Source: Parabacteroides sp. 52
GTDB lineage: Bacteria; Bacteroidota; Bacteroidia; Bacteroidales; Tannerellaceae
Reading direction: 5' to 3'
DNA: 64,000 bases
Assembly (NCBI RefSeq): GCF_010500925.1
Contig: NZ_QVMG01000001.1
Coordinates: 434,001 to 498,000 of the forward strand
A program made the translations under genes and the position numbers. Positions 25,463 to 35,811 of this stretch are shown here, in pieces (positions within the stretch are counted from its first letter, which is position 1; each line of letters starts with the position of its first letter). The notes under the pieces are model-generated. The model saw only the letters and a list, made by a program, of their open reading frames with translations. It did no database searches and was not told the DNA's origin.

Positions 25463-26824
25463 ATGTCAGTAAAATCATACATTGAATCAAACAAAGAGCG
25501 TTTCTTAGAAGAGTTATTTTCACTGATTAGTATTCCTTCTATCAGTGCCAAACAAGAATATAAACCGGAAATGGAAGCCTGTGCCCAACGTTGGGTACAG
25601 GTTCTTCTTTCTTCGGGTGCCGACAAGGCAGTGGTTATGCCCACCCAAGGCAATCCGGTGGTCTATGGGGAAAGATTGATCTCACCCGATGCTCCGACGG
25701 TACTTGTATATGCGCATTATGACGTAATGCCGGCCGAACCATTCGACCTATGGAACAGCGATCCCTTTAAGGCAGAGATCCGCGACGGCCGTATCTGGGC
25801 ACGTGGTGCCGATGATGACAAAGGCCAGGCCATGATGCAGGTCAAAGGTTTTGAAACCGCCTTAAAAGAGAATCTATTGCAATGCAACGTGAAGTTTATC
25901 TTTGAAGGAGAAGAAGAGATTGGCTCTCCCAGCCTGGAAGATTTTTGCAAAAAAAATAAAGAGTTACTGAAAGCCGATATCATCCTTGTTTCAGACACAA
26001 GCATGGTCAGTGCCGAAACACCCTCCCTGACTACCGGCTTACGTGGCTTGGCATACTGGGAGGTAGAGGTGACAGGACCGAACCGTGACTTACACTCGGG
26101 GCATTTCGGAGGTGCCGTGGCAAACCCCATCAATGTATTGTGCAAATTAATGGCCGATATAACAGATGCAAACGGCAGGATTACCATCCCCGGATTTTAC
26201 GATGATGTAGAAGAGTTGTCTCCGGTGGAGCGTGATATGATTGCTCAGATCCCATTTGACGAACAGAAATACAAAGACTCCATCGGTGTAAAAGCGCTGT
26301 TGGGTGAAAAGGGATATTCTACCCTGGAGCGTAACAGTTGCCGTCCCTCCTTCGACATCTGTGGTATCTGGGGAGGATATACGGGTGAAGGCAGCAAGAC
26401 GGTTCTTCCCTCCAAGGCATATGCCAAAGTATCCTGTCGCTTAGTTCCACATCAGGATCACGCAAAAATAAGTGACCTATTTGAAAAATATATGGCGTCT
26501 GTCGCGCCGGATTATGTAAATGTCAAAGTGAAACCCTCCCATGGCGGACAAGGCTATGTTTGTCCGATCGACATACCGGCCTATAAAGCGGCAGAAAAGG
26601 CTGTGGGCATTGCTTTTGGCAAAAAACCATTGGCGGTACGCCGGGGTGGAAGTATCCCCATCATCTCTACCTTCGAACAAGTGTTGGATATCAAGACGAT
26701 CCTGATGGGATTCGGACTGGAACAAAATGCCATTCATTCCCCCAATGAAAGTTGTCGCCTGGATTTCTTTTATCAAGGAATAGAAGCTGTAGCTGAGTTT
26801 TACAGGGAATATACAGCCATATAA
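25463..26824 (+). CDS. M20 family metallo-dipeptidase
   Basis: A 453-residue zinc peptidase of the M20 (DapE/carnosinase-like) family. All metal ligands and the catalytic Asp/Glu are visible: YAHYDVMPAEP (His, catalytic Asp), ARGADDDKGQ (bridging Asp), EGEEEIGSP (catalytic Glu and ligand), VSDTSM (Asp) and NAIHSPNES (His). A lid/dimerisation domain is inserted around residues 205-350 (DLHSGHFGG). There is no signal peptide, so it hydrolyses dipeptides in the cytosol. ATG 25463 (MSVKSYIESNKERF) is chosen. The acyltransferase starts 9 bases after its stop. Confidence 0.93.
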   Translation: MSVKSYIESNKERFLEELFSLISIPSISAKQEYKPEMEACAQRWVQVLLSSGADKAVVMPTQGNPVVYGERLISPDAPTVLVYAHYDVMPAEPFDLWNSDPFKAEIRDGRIWARGADDDKGQAMMQVKGFETALKENLLQCNVKFIFEGEEEIGSPSLEDFCKKNKELLKADIILVSDTSMVSAETPSLTTGLRGLAYWEVEVTGPNRDLHSGHFGGAVANPINVLCKLMADITDANGRITIPGFYDDVEELSPVERDMIAQIPFDEQKYKDSIGVKALLGEKGYSTLERNSCRPSFDICGIWGGYTGEGSKTVLPSKAYAKVSCRLVPHQDHAKISDLFEKYMASVAPDYVNVKVKPSHGGQGYVCPIDIPAYKAAEKAVGIAFGKKPLAVRRGGSIPIISTFEQVLDIKTILMGFGLEQNAIHSPNESCRLDFFYQGIEAVAEFYREYTAI

Positions 26825-26833
26825 CAACAGCTG

Positions 26834-27703
26834 ATGAAGAAACAATTCGGCAATTTTCTTTTTAGTGGTCTTTATCTTGGCGTGTATCTGGTTAGTTTAA
26901 TACCGATGCAGATACTTTACATGGTATCTTCCTTTTCTTCTTTTCTGTTGTTTTATGTTATACCTTACCGGAAAAATACGGTTCGTTTAAATATGACCCG
27001 TTCTTTTCCAGAAAAAAGTGCAACAGAGATCGATCAGGTCACACGCGATTTCTATCGTTGTTTTACAGATAATGTGGTAGAGATTCTCAAATCGTTTTCT
27101 ATTTCTTCCAAGCAACAGATGGCGAAGGTTACAGTCATTGGGATGGAGAGGATTGAAGAGCAACTACAACAAAACAAACATGTCATTATTTGCATGGGGC
27201 ATTGCGGCAATTGGGAGATACTGAATATATTATCCCATCGTATTGCTATTCATATGTATGCAGTATATAAACCATTACGAAATAACCTGATGGACAGACT
27301 GTTTCTTTCCTTACGCACACGTTTTGGCATGAGGCTTGTTCCGGCAAAGTCCATAGTCCGTCATTTGTTGTGCAACAAAGCCAATCCTTCGGTATACTTC
27401 TTTATAGCCGACCAATGTCCGAAAATAGTAGAAGAAAAGTATCGTCTGGTAATGTTAAATCAACACACCAGCATGTTCTCCGGTGTGGAAAAGTTAGCCC
27501 GCTCGACAGGAGCAGCTGTGATGTATATGCATATCACCCGGGATAAACGGGGGAAATATACGATTCAATACAAACCTATTTGCATGGATCCTCAAAAAAC
27601 GGAAGAGACAGAGATCATAAAACAGTATGCGTTTTTATTGGAACAAAATATTCAGGAAAAGCCCTGTGATTGGCTTTGGACGCATAAACGATGGAAGCGA
27701 TAA
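26834..27703 (+). CDS. Lysophospholipid/lipid A-type acyltransferase (LpxL/HtrB family)
   Basis: A 289-residue inner membrane acyltransferase with one or two N-terminal membrane spans (LFSGLYLGVYLVSLIPMQILY). The HX4E active-site motif GHCGNWE, and the later DQCPK and WLWTHKRWKR segments, are typical of the LpxL/LpxM late acyltransferases of lipid A or related ornithine-lipid enzymes. It transfers an acyl chain to a lipid head group at the inner face. The precise acceptor is uncertain. It follows the M20 gene closely and ends before a long bidirectional terminator. Confidence 0.9.
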   Translation: MKKQFGNFLFSGLYLGVYLVSLIPMQILYMVSSFSSFLLFYVIPYRKNTVRLNMTRSFPEKSATEIDQVTRDFYRCFTDNVVEILKSFSISSKQQMAKVTVIGMERIEEQLQQNKHVIICMGHCGNWEILNILSHRIAIHMYAVYKPLRNNLMDRLFLSLRTRFGMRLVPAKSIVRHLLCNKANPSVYFFIADQCPKIVEEKYRLVMLNQHTSMFSGVEKLARSTGAAVMYMHITRDKRGKYTIQYKPICMDPQKTEETEIIKQYAFLLEQNIQEKPCDWLWTHKRWKR

Positions 27704-27755
27704 TGAAAACATCACAAAGCGGGAAGAGAAAAGAGGTATAAACAGTATGACAAAC

Positions 27756-27810
27756 TGATATAAAAAAACACCGGAACCCTATAAAGATGTTCCGGTGTTT
27801 TTTTATATCA
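27756..27810. terminator. Bidirectional terminator, 22-bp perfect inverted repeat
   Basis: Bases 27756-27777 pair perfectly with 27789-27810 around an 11-base loop. The core is ACACCGGAAC/GTTCCGGTGT flanked by A and T runs, so both strands end in a T tract. It lies between the convergent acyltransferase and mannosidase genes, and its right arm includes the mannosidase stop codon (TCA on plus). Confidence 0.93.
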
Positions 27811-30408
27811 ATAGGCATCCGCAATGCTCTCCGTTTTCAACTGTTTATCAAAAGCAGCTTTATCCAATGTTGTTGTCACGTGAATCACCTTGCTTTGTCC
27901 AGGCAAAAGATCAAAGTAATTATCGGAAAAGAAATTATCTATGCCTTCAATACTCAGAAAAACACCTCGGGCAAATTGATCGCTCTTCACAGTGACGTCA
28001 TAACCATCCGTAGCCTTTACTGAAGATGTCTGAATACGGGCTTTAGGAAAGTCGATATCTTTATAGCGGGTAAAAAAGTAATTGTTTGTGTACAGTTTTT
28101 TATCTTTAACCTCTTCTTCAAAAGAGACTGCTACAACAACTTCATTTCTGTTCTTATCCTTCAACAGTTTGTCGACAGGGGCTGAAAAATGTATGTTACT
28201 ACTGTTGGGAGACAAACTGACTTTTGTCTGTGTTTCATAAACCGGATGCCCCTGCAAATCCATAATACGGACAGATAATGTACCCCGGGTTGATTTCAAA
28301 CGATCCGAAACGATATAAATCTTTAAAACATCCTCTTCCTGGATAGGAGAAACAAGAATATCTTCAAAAGCTTTTTTCGCAAAATAATGCTGTGCTTTCC
28401 AACGCCCATAATAATCACGACTCGACCAGGAGGCTACCGGCCAACAATCGTTATGTTGCCAATACAAAGTACCCATACAATAGGGCATATCCCTGCGATG
28501 TGCTTCTATAGCCGTTTTGATCGCATCTCCTTGTAAGAGTTGTCCCATATAAAGAAAATTGGGGAAGTCTTTGGGTTTGCGGTATTCATTCAATAGGTAC
28601 CATTCGATCAGACCGTTCGCATGACTACCTCCCCGCTGATGTGCCATCATTACATCCGAATGAATATCCTGATCCCGTTCTTCCGGTGCATATTTCAATA
28701 CCGATTGATATTCAGGGAATGATTGAAATCCATACTCAGAGAAGAAACGAGCTTTAATAACATTATAATTGGCTATAGAGTCACGGGCATGCCATACTCC
28801 CCAATAGTGTGCGTCACCATCCGGATTCCACAGGCGTTTTCCACTTTCTGCGCGGGCATCCGGGTTACCACCATAGGGAGAAGAAGGCCAGTAAAAGGCA
28901 GTCGGGTCGTATGCCGAAACAACCTCCGGCAATACTTTATGGAATACGTCTTTATGATCTTTACGCATCTCTTCCAATACGCCTAGTTTCTCGTATTTAC
29001 GCATCCACCCCCAGTTGAACCAAGCGGTATGATTTTCATTGTTTCCACACCAGATAGCAAGACTGGCATGGTTACGCAGGCGTACTACATTGTCTATCGC
29101 TTCCTGACGAATATTTTCCAACAGTGCAGGCGTCATCGGGTACGTACTGCAGGCAAACATAAAGTCTTGCCATACCATTATACCGTATTTATCACATAAG
29201 TCGTAAAAGATCTTGTTTTCATAAATCCCGCCTCCCCATATACGAAGCATATTCATATTGGCATTGACCGCATCCAGGATTGTCTTTTCATATTGTTCAT
29301 CCGTTACACGGGGTAAAAAGTTATCCTGCGGGATATAGTTAGCCCCTTTGGCAAAAACCTTCACGCCATTCAACTCAAAATGAAAGGTATGTCCTTCCGC
29401 ATCTTTTTCATAAACCACCTTCAGACTGCGGATACCCAGATTGTCGTTCTTTGTATCAACCACTTCTCCATCCATAGACAAGACAGCCTTAAAAGGATAA
29501 AGATGGGCTTCTCCCAAGCCGTTCGACCACCATAACTTCGGATTAGAGATCGACAGGTCTAACGCTATCAGGTTCTTTCCTTTTTGCACCTCTACCTTCT
29601 TATTCCAAGTATGGCGGATACCTTCCGCCTGAATGGTCAGTATAGCTGTACCCGCTTTATCGGCAAACACTTCGGCCTGCGTTTTGATATTCGCTTTCTT
29701 GGCCGTTACTGATTCTTGTATATAATGAATATTGTTAATACGGGCTTTATTCCAACCGACCAGGTAAACCGGACGCCAAATACCACTGGTCACAATACGC
29801 GGTCCCCAGTCCCAGCCATAATGATAGCCGGCCTTACGGGCAAAGACACTTACCTTTTTGTCGAACATCCCTCCGTTCTCTGATTGATCGTTACCTGCTT
29901 CCAGCGGATAAGGGAGGGCATCAAACTTAGGCATGTCTACCTTGATAGGAGAATGGAAATAAACACGTAATTCATTTCCGTTCTTTTTCAGTAGATCTTT
30001 CACTTCTACCCGCCACTCGCGAAACATATTATCGGCTTTAAGGACACAGGAGTCATTCAGGTAAACATCAGCATAAGTATCCAAGCCTTTAAAGTCCAAC
30101 TCTATATTGTCTTTATTAAAGAGTTCGGGAGAGATATCCAAAGTCGTCTTGTATTCCCAGTCTTCTTTGTCCACCCATTGAATACCCCGTTCATTCAAAC
30201 GATAAAACGGATCCTCTATAATTCCATTATTCATCAGGTCTAATTGTACGACTCCCGGTACAGTTGCCGGATACCAATTGTTCCCACGTACTTGTTTAAA
30301 AGACCAACCTGCTGACAATTCTTGTTGCATAAGCCCATCAGCATAAACAGGAGCACTTAAAACACAAAGTGCCAAAGAAGTGGTTGCAATAATTGTTTTG
30401 TATGACAT
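27808..30408 (-). CDS. Exported glycoside hydrolase family 2 beta-mannosidase
   Basis: An 866-residue exported enzyme with a signal peptide ending near APVYADG. It has the GH2 order: sugar-binding domain (about residues 25-195, WYPATVPGVVQLDLM), Ig-like domain, TIM barrel from about 330, and C-terminal beta domains. The acid/base Glu is in WCGNNENHTAW and the nucleophile Glu in FFSEYGFQSFPEYQS. The QDFMFACSTYP and WGGGIYENKIFYDLCDKYG segments are typical of beta-mannosidases. It releases beta-linked mannose from the non-reducing end, probably in the periplasm. There is no susCD or regulator nearby, so it is not in a polysaccharide utilization locus. It starts 11 bases after the acyl-CoA ligase stop. 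Confidence 0.92.
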   Translation of the reverse strand: MSYKTIIATTSLALCVLSAPVYADGLMQQELSAGWSFKQVRGNNWYPATVPGVVQLDLMNNGIIEDPFYRLNERGIQWVDKEDWEYKTTLDISPELFNKDNIELDFKGLDTYADVYLNDSCVLKADNMFREWRVEVKDLLKKNGNELRVYFHSPIKVDMPKFDALPYPLEAGNDQSENGGMFDKKVSVFARKAGYHYGWDWGPRIVTSGIWRPVYLVGWNKARINNIHYIQESVTAKKANIKTQAEVFADKAGTAILTIQAEGIRHTWNKKVEVQKGKNLIALDLSISNPKLWWSNGLGEAHLYPFKAVLSMDGEVVDTKNDNLGIRSLKVVYEKDAEGHTFHFELNGVKVFAKGANYIPQDNFLPRVTDEQYEKTILDAVNANMNMLRIWGGGIYENKIFYDLCDKYGIMVWQDFMFACSTYPMTPALLENIRQEAIDNVVRLRNHASLAIWCGNNENHTAWFNWGWMRKYEKLGVLEEMRKDHKDVFHKVLPEVVSAYDPTAFYWPSSPYGGNPDARAESGKRLWNPDGDAHYWGVWHARDSIANYNVIKARFFSEYGFQSFPEYQSVLKYAPEERDQDIHSDVMMAHQRGGSHANGLIEWYLLNEYRKPKDFPNFLYMGQLLQGDAIKTAIEAHRRDMPYCMGTLYWQHNDCWPVASWSSRDYYGRWKAQHYFAKKAFEDILVSPIQEEDVLKIYIVSDRLKSTRGTLSVRIMDLQGHPVYETQTKVSLSPNSSNIHFSAPVDKLLKDKNRNEVVVAVSFEEEVKDKKLYTNNYFFTRYKDIDFPKARIQTSSVKATDGYDVTVKSDQFARGVFLSIEGIDNFFSDNYFDLLPGQSKVIHVTTTLDKAAFDKQLKTESIADAY

Positions 30409-30419
30409 ATTCGTTTTTC

Positions 30420-32318
30420 TTAGAGTGATTGTTTATTTTTCTCATTCACCGGATTCTTTCCTTCTGGAGTATAAAGATACTCCAAACGATCCATATAGAG
30501 TTTCTCTACTTTTCCCCGGACAATTTTAAGCGAACTGTTTACCAGCCCGTTTTGTTCAGTAAAAGGTTCTGGTAAAACCGCAAAAGTAGTAGGAAGCCAA
30601 CGGTCCGGGAACAGAGAAGCCAAGTCGCCTCCTTTACGGAAACGGTCTATCTGCTTCTGTATATCAAGGATAGCTGCTTCTTTTCCCTCTTGTGTATCCA
30701 GGGTCAAATGTTGAAAGGACAAATGCTTTTTCAAGGCTTCTTTATTGGGCACGATCAAAGCCACCGTATAAGGACTTTGGTTATTGTATAACACAATCTG
30801 ATCGATAGTCGAAGCATGTTCTACCAATGCTTCTTCAATGCCTTCCGGACTGTATTTTTCTCCGTCACTACCGATCAATAGACTTTTAAAACGTCCCAAC
30901 ACATAAAGCAGTCCATTATGCATATAGCCCATATCTCCGGTGTATAACCAACCGTCTTTCACTGTCTCTGCCGTAGAGACCGGATTCTTCCAATAACCAG
31001 CCATCACATTTTCACCCCGAATAACGATTTCGCCTTTTTCTCCTTCGGGTAATTCTTTTCCGTCATTATCACAGATTTTCAGGTCAAGCGGTTGCACCAA
31101 TATGCCGCTACTCCCGAACTGGTAACGGTGTGGTCCGTTGGTCGAAATAACCGGTGTTGCTTCACTTAATCCATACCCCTGATACATAGGCAGTCCGATG
31201 GTGTAATAAAACTTTTGCAGGTCTTTATCCAATAAAGCTCCGCCACCGACAAAGAATCTCAAATCCCCTCCAAAACTTTCCCGCACTTTTGAAAAGATTA
31301 CTTTATCCAATAAACAAACAAGTGGTTTCAATAGAAAACGCCAGCCTCGTCCTCGCTCTTCTCCGCTATCCCCATAATAAGTATAACCGATTTTTAACCC
31401 CCAATGAAACAACTGAGTCACCCAAGCGCCTTTACTTCTTATTCCCTGTTCTATATTTTTCTTGAAGTTTTTGGCCAAAGCCGGCACACTCAATATCAGG
31501 TAAGGTTTTACCTCTTTTATATTAACAGGTATGTTTTTGAGCGTTTCCAGACCAGTCTTTCCCACCTGAACAGTGGCCACAGAGGCTCCTTTATGCATGA
31601 ATATATAAAAGCCTACTACATGGGCAAAACAATGATCGAGTGGAAGTATAACAAGGGTACGCCATGAACTGTCAATATCAACACAGGAAAGAGCCTGTTC
31701 CACATTGGCTGTATAATTTCGGTGGGTCAGGATAACACCTTTCGGATCAGCGGTTGTTCCTGAGGTATAAGTAATGGTTGCATAATCATCATTTTGCAAA
31801 GATTGCCCGATAGACAAAAACTCCTCCTGCGAGTGTTCCTGCAACCAGGCCTCCCCCATCCGGATTATTTCGGACTGACTGATTTCTTTTTCTTCGTAAG
31901 AAGGCAGATCATCGAAGACAATCACTTTTTCAACTCCGGGTAATTGATCTATTATATGGCGTATCTTTTTCAACTGATTGGCCGATACCATGATGAAACG
32001 AACCTCTGCATGCAACAGACGAAACAATAAGTCATTGGCCTCTTCCAATTTTATCGACAAAGGCACATTGGTAGCTCCTGCATAGAACATGGCTAGTTCC
32101 CCAATGATCCAGGCATTGCGTCCTTCACTGAGCAAAGCCATATTGTCTCCTTTTTGTACGCCAAGGGCTACCAATCCGGCACCCAGGGAATACACCTGTT
32201 CTTTCACCTGGGCATAGGTTGTAGGAACAAATGTATCCTTCGTTTTTTCCAAAAGGAACGTATTGGTCGGATATTGTTTGGTTGAATCCTCAAAAAGATC
32301 GATAAGGGTCTTTTTCAT
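30420..32318 (-). CDS. Long-chain fatty acid-CoA ligase (AMP-binding)
   Basis: A 632-residue ANL-superfamily ligase. The P-loop-like A3 motif TYTSGTTADPKGVILTH, the YGLSEATPVIS motif, and the YTGDMGYMHNGLLYVLGRFKSLL hinge with a late catalytic-Lys region all fit FadD15/long-chain acyl-CoA synthetases. It activates fatty acids with ATP and CoA. The gene lies 28 bases after mfd and 11 bases before the mannosidase gene on the same strand. All three may be one transcript although their functions are unrelated. No clear promoter box is seen in the 28-base gap. Confidence 0.9.
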   Translation of the reverse strand: MKKTLIDLFEDSTKQYPTNTFLLEKTKDTFVPTTYAQVKEQVYSLGAGLVALGVQKGDNMALLSEGRNAWIIGELAMFYAGATNVPLSIKLEEANDLLFRLLHAEVRFIMVSANQLKKIRHIIDQLPGVEKVIVFDDLPSYEEKEISQSEIIRMGEAWLQEHSQEEFLSIGQSLQNDDYATITYTSGTTADPKGVILTHRNYTANVEQALSCVDIDSSWRTLVILPLDHCFAHVVGFYIFMHKGASVATVQVGKTGLETLKNIPVNIKEVKPYLILSVPALAKNFKKNIEQGIRSKGAWVTQLFHWGLKIGYTYYGDSGEERGRGWRFLLKPLVCLLDKVIFSKVRESFGGDLRFFVGGGALLDKDLQKFYYTIGLPMYQGYGLSEATPVISTNGPHRYQFGSSGILVQPLDLKICDNDGKELPEGEKGEIVIRGENVMAGYWKNPVSTAETVKDGWLYTGDMGYMHNGLLYVLGRFKSLLIGSDGEKYSPEGIEEALVEHASTIDQIVLYNNQSPYTVALIVPNKEALKKHLSFQHLTLDTQEGKEAAILDIQKQIDRFRKGGDLASLFPDRWLPTTFAVLPEPFTEQNGLVNSSLKIVRGKVEKLYMDRLEYLYTPEGKNPVNEKNKQSL

Positions 32319-32346
32319 AATACGTTATATTTAAATTTAGTTAGTA

Positions 32347-35300
32347 CTATCTATTATCTACAGGCATCTTATCCATATTCAGCATTATATCGCAGGCGTT
32401 TTCCACCGTCGGCACCTCTTTAATAATAATACTTCGTTTACCGTTCTGTTCCCTCAAGTTACAACGACGGGGATTATTTTGGATATAAGCCAGCAGTTTA
32501 TCGAAAGCTTCACTTTGGTAATAAGGACTTTCAGGGTTTGCAATCAGATATATACTCATCTGTCCTTTTTTCAATACCACTTTCTCCATTCCCAGGTTTT
32601 TGGCCATACGACGCAGACGTACAATACGAATCAGTTCTTTTCCTTCTTTAGGTATTTTCCCGAAACGATCTTTCAGTCTTTCGGTAAATGCCAGGACATC
32701 CCGTTCCTGTTCCATCTTATCCAGTTCACGATAAAGCGAAATTCGCTCCGAATCGTTTGGTATATAGGTGGGAGGAAACATGAGCTCCAGATCACTCTCA
32801 ATGTAAGTCTCCCGCACATATTCACTTCCAGTATCGCGTTTATCCTTGTTGATATCGATATATAAATTGGCAAACTCTTCCGTTTTTAACTCATCCACAG
32901 CCTCTTCCAATATCTTTTGATAGGTTTCATACCCCAAATCGGCTATAAATCCGCTTTGCTCCGCTCCTAAGAGGTTTCCTGCTCCCCGAATATCCAGGTC
33001 TTGCATAGCGATATGTATGCCACTGCCTAATTCGGAAAAGTTCTCAATAGCTTGTAAACGTCTTCTAGCCTCCTGGCTAAGAGTAGATAAAGGGGGGGAC
33101 AACAAATAACAAAAAGCTTTTCTATTGCTTCGTCCGACACGGCCTCGCAACTGATGCAAGTCAGACAGACCAAATTGCTGTGCATTGTTGATAATGATCG
33201 TATTGGCATTCGGCACATCGATACCGCTCTCAATTATACTGGTTGCAATAAGCACATCATATTCGTAATTGACAAAGTCAAGTAATATCTTTTCCAATAC
33301 TTTCGGATCCATTTGTCCATGCCCGATGGCTATACGTGCATCCGGCACTTCCCGGCGCACCAAGGCTTCGATTTCATAGATATTCTGAATGCGGTTATTG
33401 ATAAAGAAGACTTGCCCATTGCGGCTCATCTCAAAATTAATAGCTTCACGGATGATATCCGGATTGAATCGTTCGACCTCCGTCTGTACCGGGTATCGGT
33501 TGGGAGGAGGAGTAGTTATATTACTCAGGTCACGCGCCCCCATCAAAGAGAATTGCAATGTGCGGGGAATAGGTGTGGCAGTCATTGTCAACGTATCGAC
33601 ATTGGTTCTCATTTGCCGGAGCTTCTCTTTGACCGAAACACCGAATTTTTGTTCTTCATCAATGATTAATAAGCCAAGGTCTTTAAATTGCACATCCTTA
33701 CTGACAATGCGATGTGTGCCGATAAGTATATCGACTTTGCCTTCACTGACCCTTTTCAGTGTCTCCTTTACTTCACCCGTTGTACGTGCACGACTGATAT
33801 ACTCGATTTTACAGGGATAATCTTTTAAGCGTTCGGAGAATGTCTGGTAATGCTGAAATGCTAAAACAGTAGTAGGCACAAGCACAGCCACTTGTTTATT
33901 ATCCGCCACAGCTTTAAAGGCAGCACGAATAGCCACTTCCGTTTTCCCAAATCCTACATCCCCACATATGAGCCGATCCATAGGACGGTTATTTTCCATA
34001 TCCGACTTCACCTCCGTGGTTGCTTTTGTTTGATCCGGTGTATCTTCATAAATAAAACTGGCCTCCAGTTCATGCTGCATGAAAGAATCTTGTGTATATG
34101 CAAAACCTTGCTCCTGTTTCCGTTTGGAATAAAGAATGATCAGGTCACGGGCAATATCTTTCACCTTAGCCTTTGTTCTTTCTTTCATCCGTTCCCAAGC
34201 ACCTGTACCCAGTTTATTCAACTTAGGTGATTCCCCACTTTCTTTCCCTTTGTATTTGGATAGTTTATGCAAAGAATGGATACTGACAAAGATTATATCG
34301 TTGTTCAGGTAGATCAGTTTGATAACTTCTTGTATTTTACCATTTACCTCTGTACGTACAAGCCCTCCAAACTGTCCTACTCCATGATCGATATGTACGA
34401 TATAGTCACCTGTGGCAAACTGATTCAATTCTTTCAACGACAGCGAAATCTTACCGCTCCGGGCCTTTTCACTTTTTAGGCTGAACTTATGAAAGCGGTC
34501 AAACAATTGGTGATCAGTAAAAAGACATATTCGTAATGTCTCATCTGCAAATCCTTCATGAAGCGTTTTATTTACAGATACAAAAGGGATGTTCTCTTCC
34601 CTGTCTTCAAAAATAGTCCGGATACGAATCGCCTGCTTTTCTACGTCACTCAGGATATAAAGCGTAAATCCTTTCTCGATATAAGCAAGAAAGGACTGAC
34701 TGACCATGTCAAAGTTTTTATGGTAGATAGGTTGCATTTGGGTGGTGAAAGAAACCGTAACATCAGCCACTCCCAACGGACGTATACCAAAATGAATACG
34801 ACGAAAATTCAACACAGCATGCAAAAAATCAGCATCGGTGATCAATTTATGCCGCATCTGTTCCTGGTCGGCAAAAGACTCTTCATCACCGATCATCGGC
34901 ATTTCGTTCCACAAGCTTCCGATACGTTCTTTGCACCAGGCCATATCTTTCGCAGCCACAATTGTTTGTACCGGGAGAGATTGCAAAAGGGAAGATTTGA
35001 CATCTCCATCCTGGCTCATCTTCGGCACAATATGAATATTTTCCAGTTTTTCCTTTGACAACTGTGTCTCCACATCGAAGGATCGTATCGTTTCCACCTC
35101 ATCTCCGAAGAAGTCTATACGATAAGGGTATTCATGTGAAAAAGAAAAAACATCCAGAATACTACCACGCAATGCATATTGCCCCGGTTCATACACATAA
35201 TCCACCTGTTCGAATCCATATTCATCCAATACATCGGAGACAAACATATTATCGAGTTTCTCTCCTGTATGTATCTTTAGGGTTTTCTCTTTTAATATAT

Positions 35301-35709
35301 CCTGTGAAACAACCTTCTCGGCTAAAGCATCCGGATAGGTCACTATGACAAAGGGCTCTTTTGCTCCCTGCAACATACTCAGCACCTCTGTTCGTAATAT
35401 CTCATTGGCAGCATCTATATGTCCATATTTGATAGAGCGCCGGTATGAGGATGGAAAGAAATAGACATGCGAACTGGCAGTCAACTGTATCAGGTCATGG
35501 TAAAAGTAACCGGCTTCTTCCATATCGTTTAGGATACAGAGAAAAGAACGCTCTTTTCGCGCAAAAAGAGAGGCTATTGTCATAGCTGCACCCGAACCGT
35601 TCAGTCCCTTTAGAAAAATGTTACGTGACGATTCGTTTTGAATGAATGTATGTAATGCAGAAACCTGTGGATGCGCGGCATATAAACTAAGTAATTCTTG
35701 AACTTCCAC
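32347..35709 (-). CDS. mfd: Transcription-repair coupling factor Mfd
   Basis: Mfd removes RNA polymerase stalled at DNA lesions and recruits UvrA. The protein of about 1120 residues has the N-terminal UvrB-like modules, the RNA-polymerase-interacting domain (about residues 440-510, LNQFATGDYIVHIDHGVGQFGGL) and a RecG-like translocase. The translocase contains Walker A GDVGFGKTEVAIRAA, DEEQKFGV, TATPIPRTLQFSLMG and the TRG-like QLRGRVGRS. A C-terminal TRCF domain follows. The frame is open to a TTG at 35730, but that overlaps the -7 box. GTG 35709 (MEVQELLSLYAAH) is therefore the likely start. Confidence 0.96.
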   Translation of the reverse strand: MEVQELLSLYAAHPQVSALHTFIQNESSRNIFLKGLNGSGAAMTIASLFARKERSFLCILNDMEEAGYFYHDLIQLTASSHVYFFPSSYRRSIKYGHIDAANEILRTEVLSMLQGAKEPFVIVTYPDALAEKVVSQDILKEKTLKIHTGEKLDNMFVSDVLDEYGFEQVDYVYEPGQYALRGSILDVFSFSHEYPYRIDFFGDEVETIRSFDVETQLSKEKLENIHIVPKMSQDGDVKSSLLQSLPVQTIVAAKDMAWCKERIGSLWNEMPMIGDEESFADQEQMRHKLITDADFLHAVLNFRRIHFGIRPLGVADVTVSFTTQMQPIYHKNFDMVSQSFLAYIEKGFTLYILSDVEKQAIRIRTIFEDREENIPFVSVNKTLHEGFADETLRICLFTDHQLFDRFHKFSLKSEKARSGKISLSLKELNQFATGDYIVHIDHGVGQFGGLVRTEVNGKIQEVIKLIYLNNDIIFVSIHSLHKLSKYKGKESGESPKLNKLGTGAWERMKERTKAKVKDIARDLIILYSKRKQEQGFAYTQDSFMQHELEASFIYEDTPDQTKATTEVKSDMENNRPMDRLICGDVGFGKTEVAIRAAFKAVADNKQVAVLVPTTVLAFQHYQTFSERLKDYPCKIEYISRARTTGEVKETLKRVSEGKVDILIGTHRIVSKDVQFKDLGLLIIDEEQKFGVSVKEKLRQMRTNVDTLTMTATPIPRTLQFSLMGARDLSNITTPPPNRYPVQTEVERFNPDIIREAINFEMSRNGQVFFINNRIQNIYEIEALVRREVPDARIAIGHGQMDPKVLEKILLDFVNYEYDVLIATSIIESGIDVPNANTIIINNAQQFGLSDLHQLRGRVGRSNRKAFCYLLSPPLSTLSQEARRRLQAIENFSELGSGIHIAMQDLDIRGAGNLLGAEQSGFIADLGYETYQKILEEAVDELKTEEFANLYIDINKDKRDTGSEYVRETYIESDLELMFPPTYIPNDSERISLYRELDKMEQERDVLAFTERLKDRFGKIPKEGKELIRIVRLRRMAKNLGMEKVVLKKGQMSIYLIANPESPYYQSEAFDKLLAYIQNNPRRCNLREQNGKRSIIIKEVPTVENACDIMLNMDKMPVDNR

Positions 35710-35727
35710 TCTCAAAATTAATTTACG

Positions 35728-35735
35728 CAAAGATA
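35728..35735 (-). promoter_or_regulatory. -7 box for mfd
   Basis: TATCTTTG on the minus strand, 18 bases before GTG 35709. It places the transcription start after the TTG at 35730 and so decides the start codon of mfd. Confidence 0.6.
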
Positions 35736-35778
35736 GTCATTTTGCATTTCTTTAATCTTAATACGACTGGTTTTTTCT

Positions 35779-35786
35779 TACTTTTG
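35779..35786 (+). promoter_or_regulatory. -7 box of the menaquinone operon
   Basis: TACTTTTG matches TAnnTTTG, 25 bases before ATG 35812. It is the only such box found upstream of the men gene series, which then runs with gaps of 3 to about 106 bases. Confidence 0.6.
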
Positions 35787-35811
35787 CATTTTAAACCAAA
35801 CGTATGACGTA

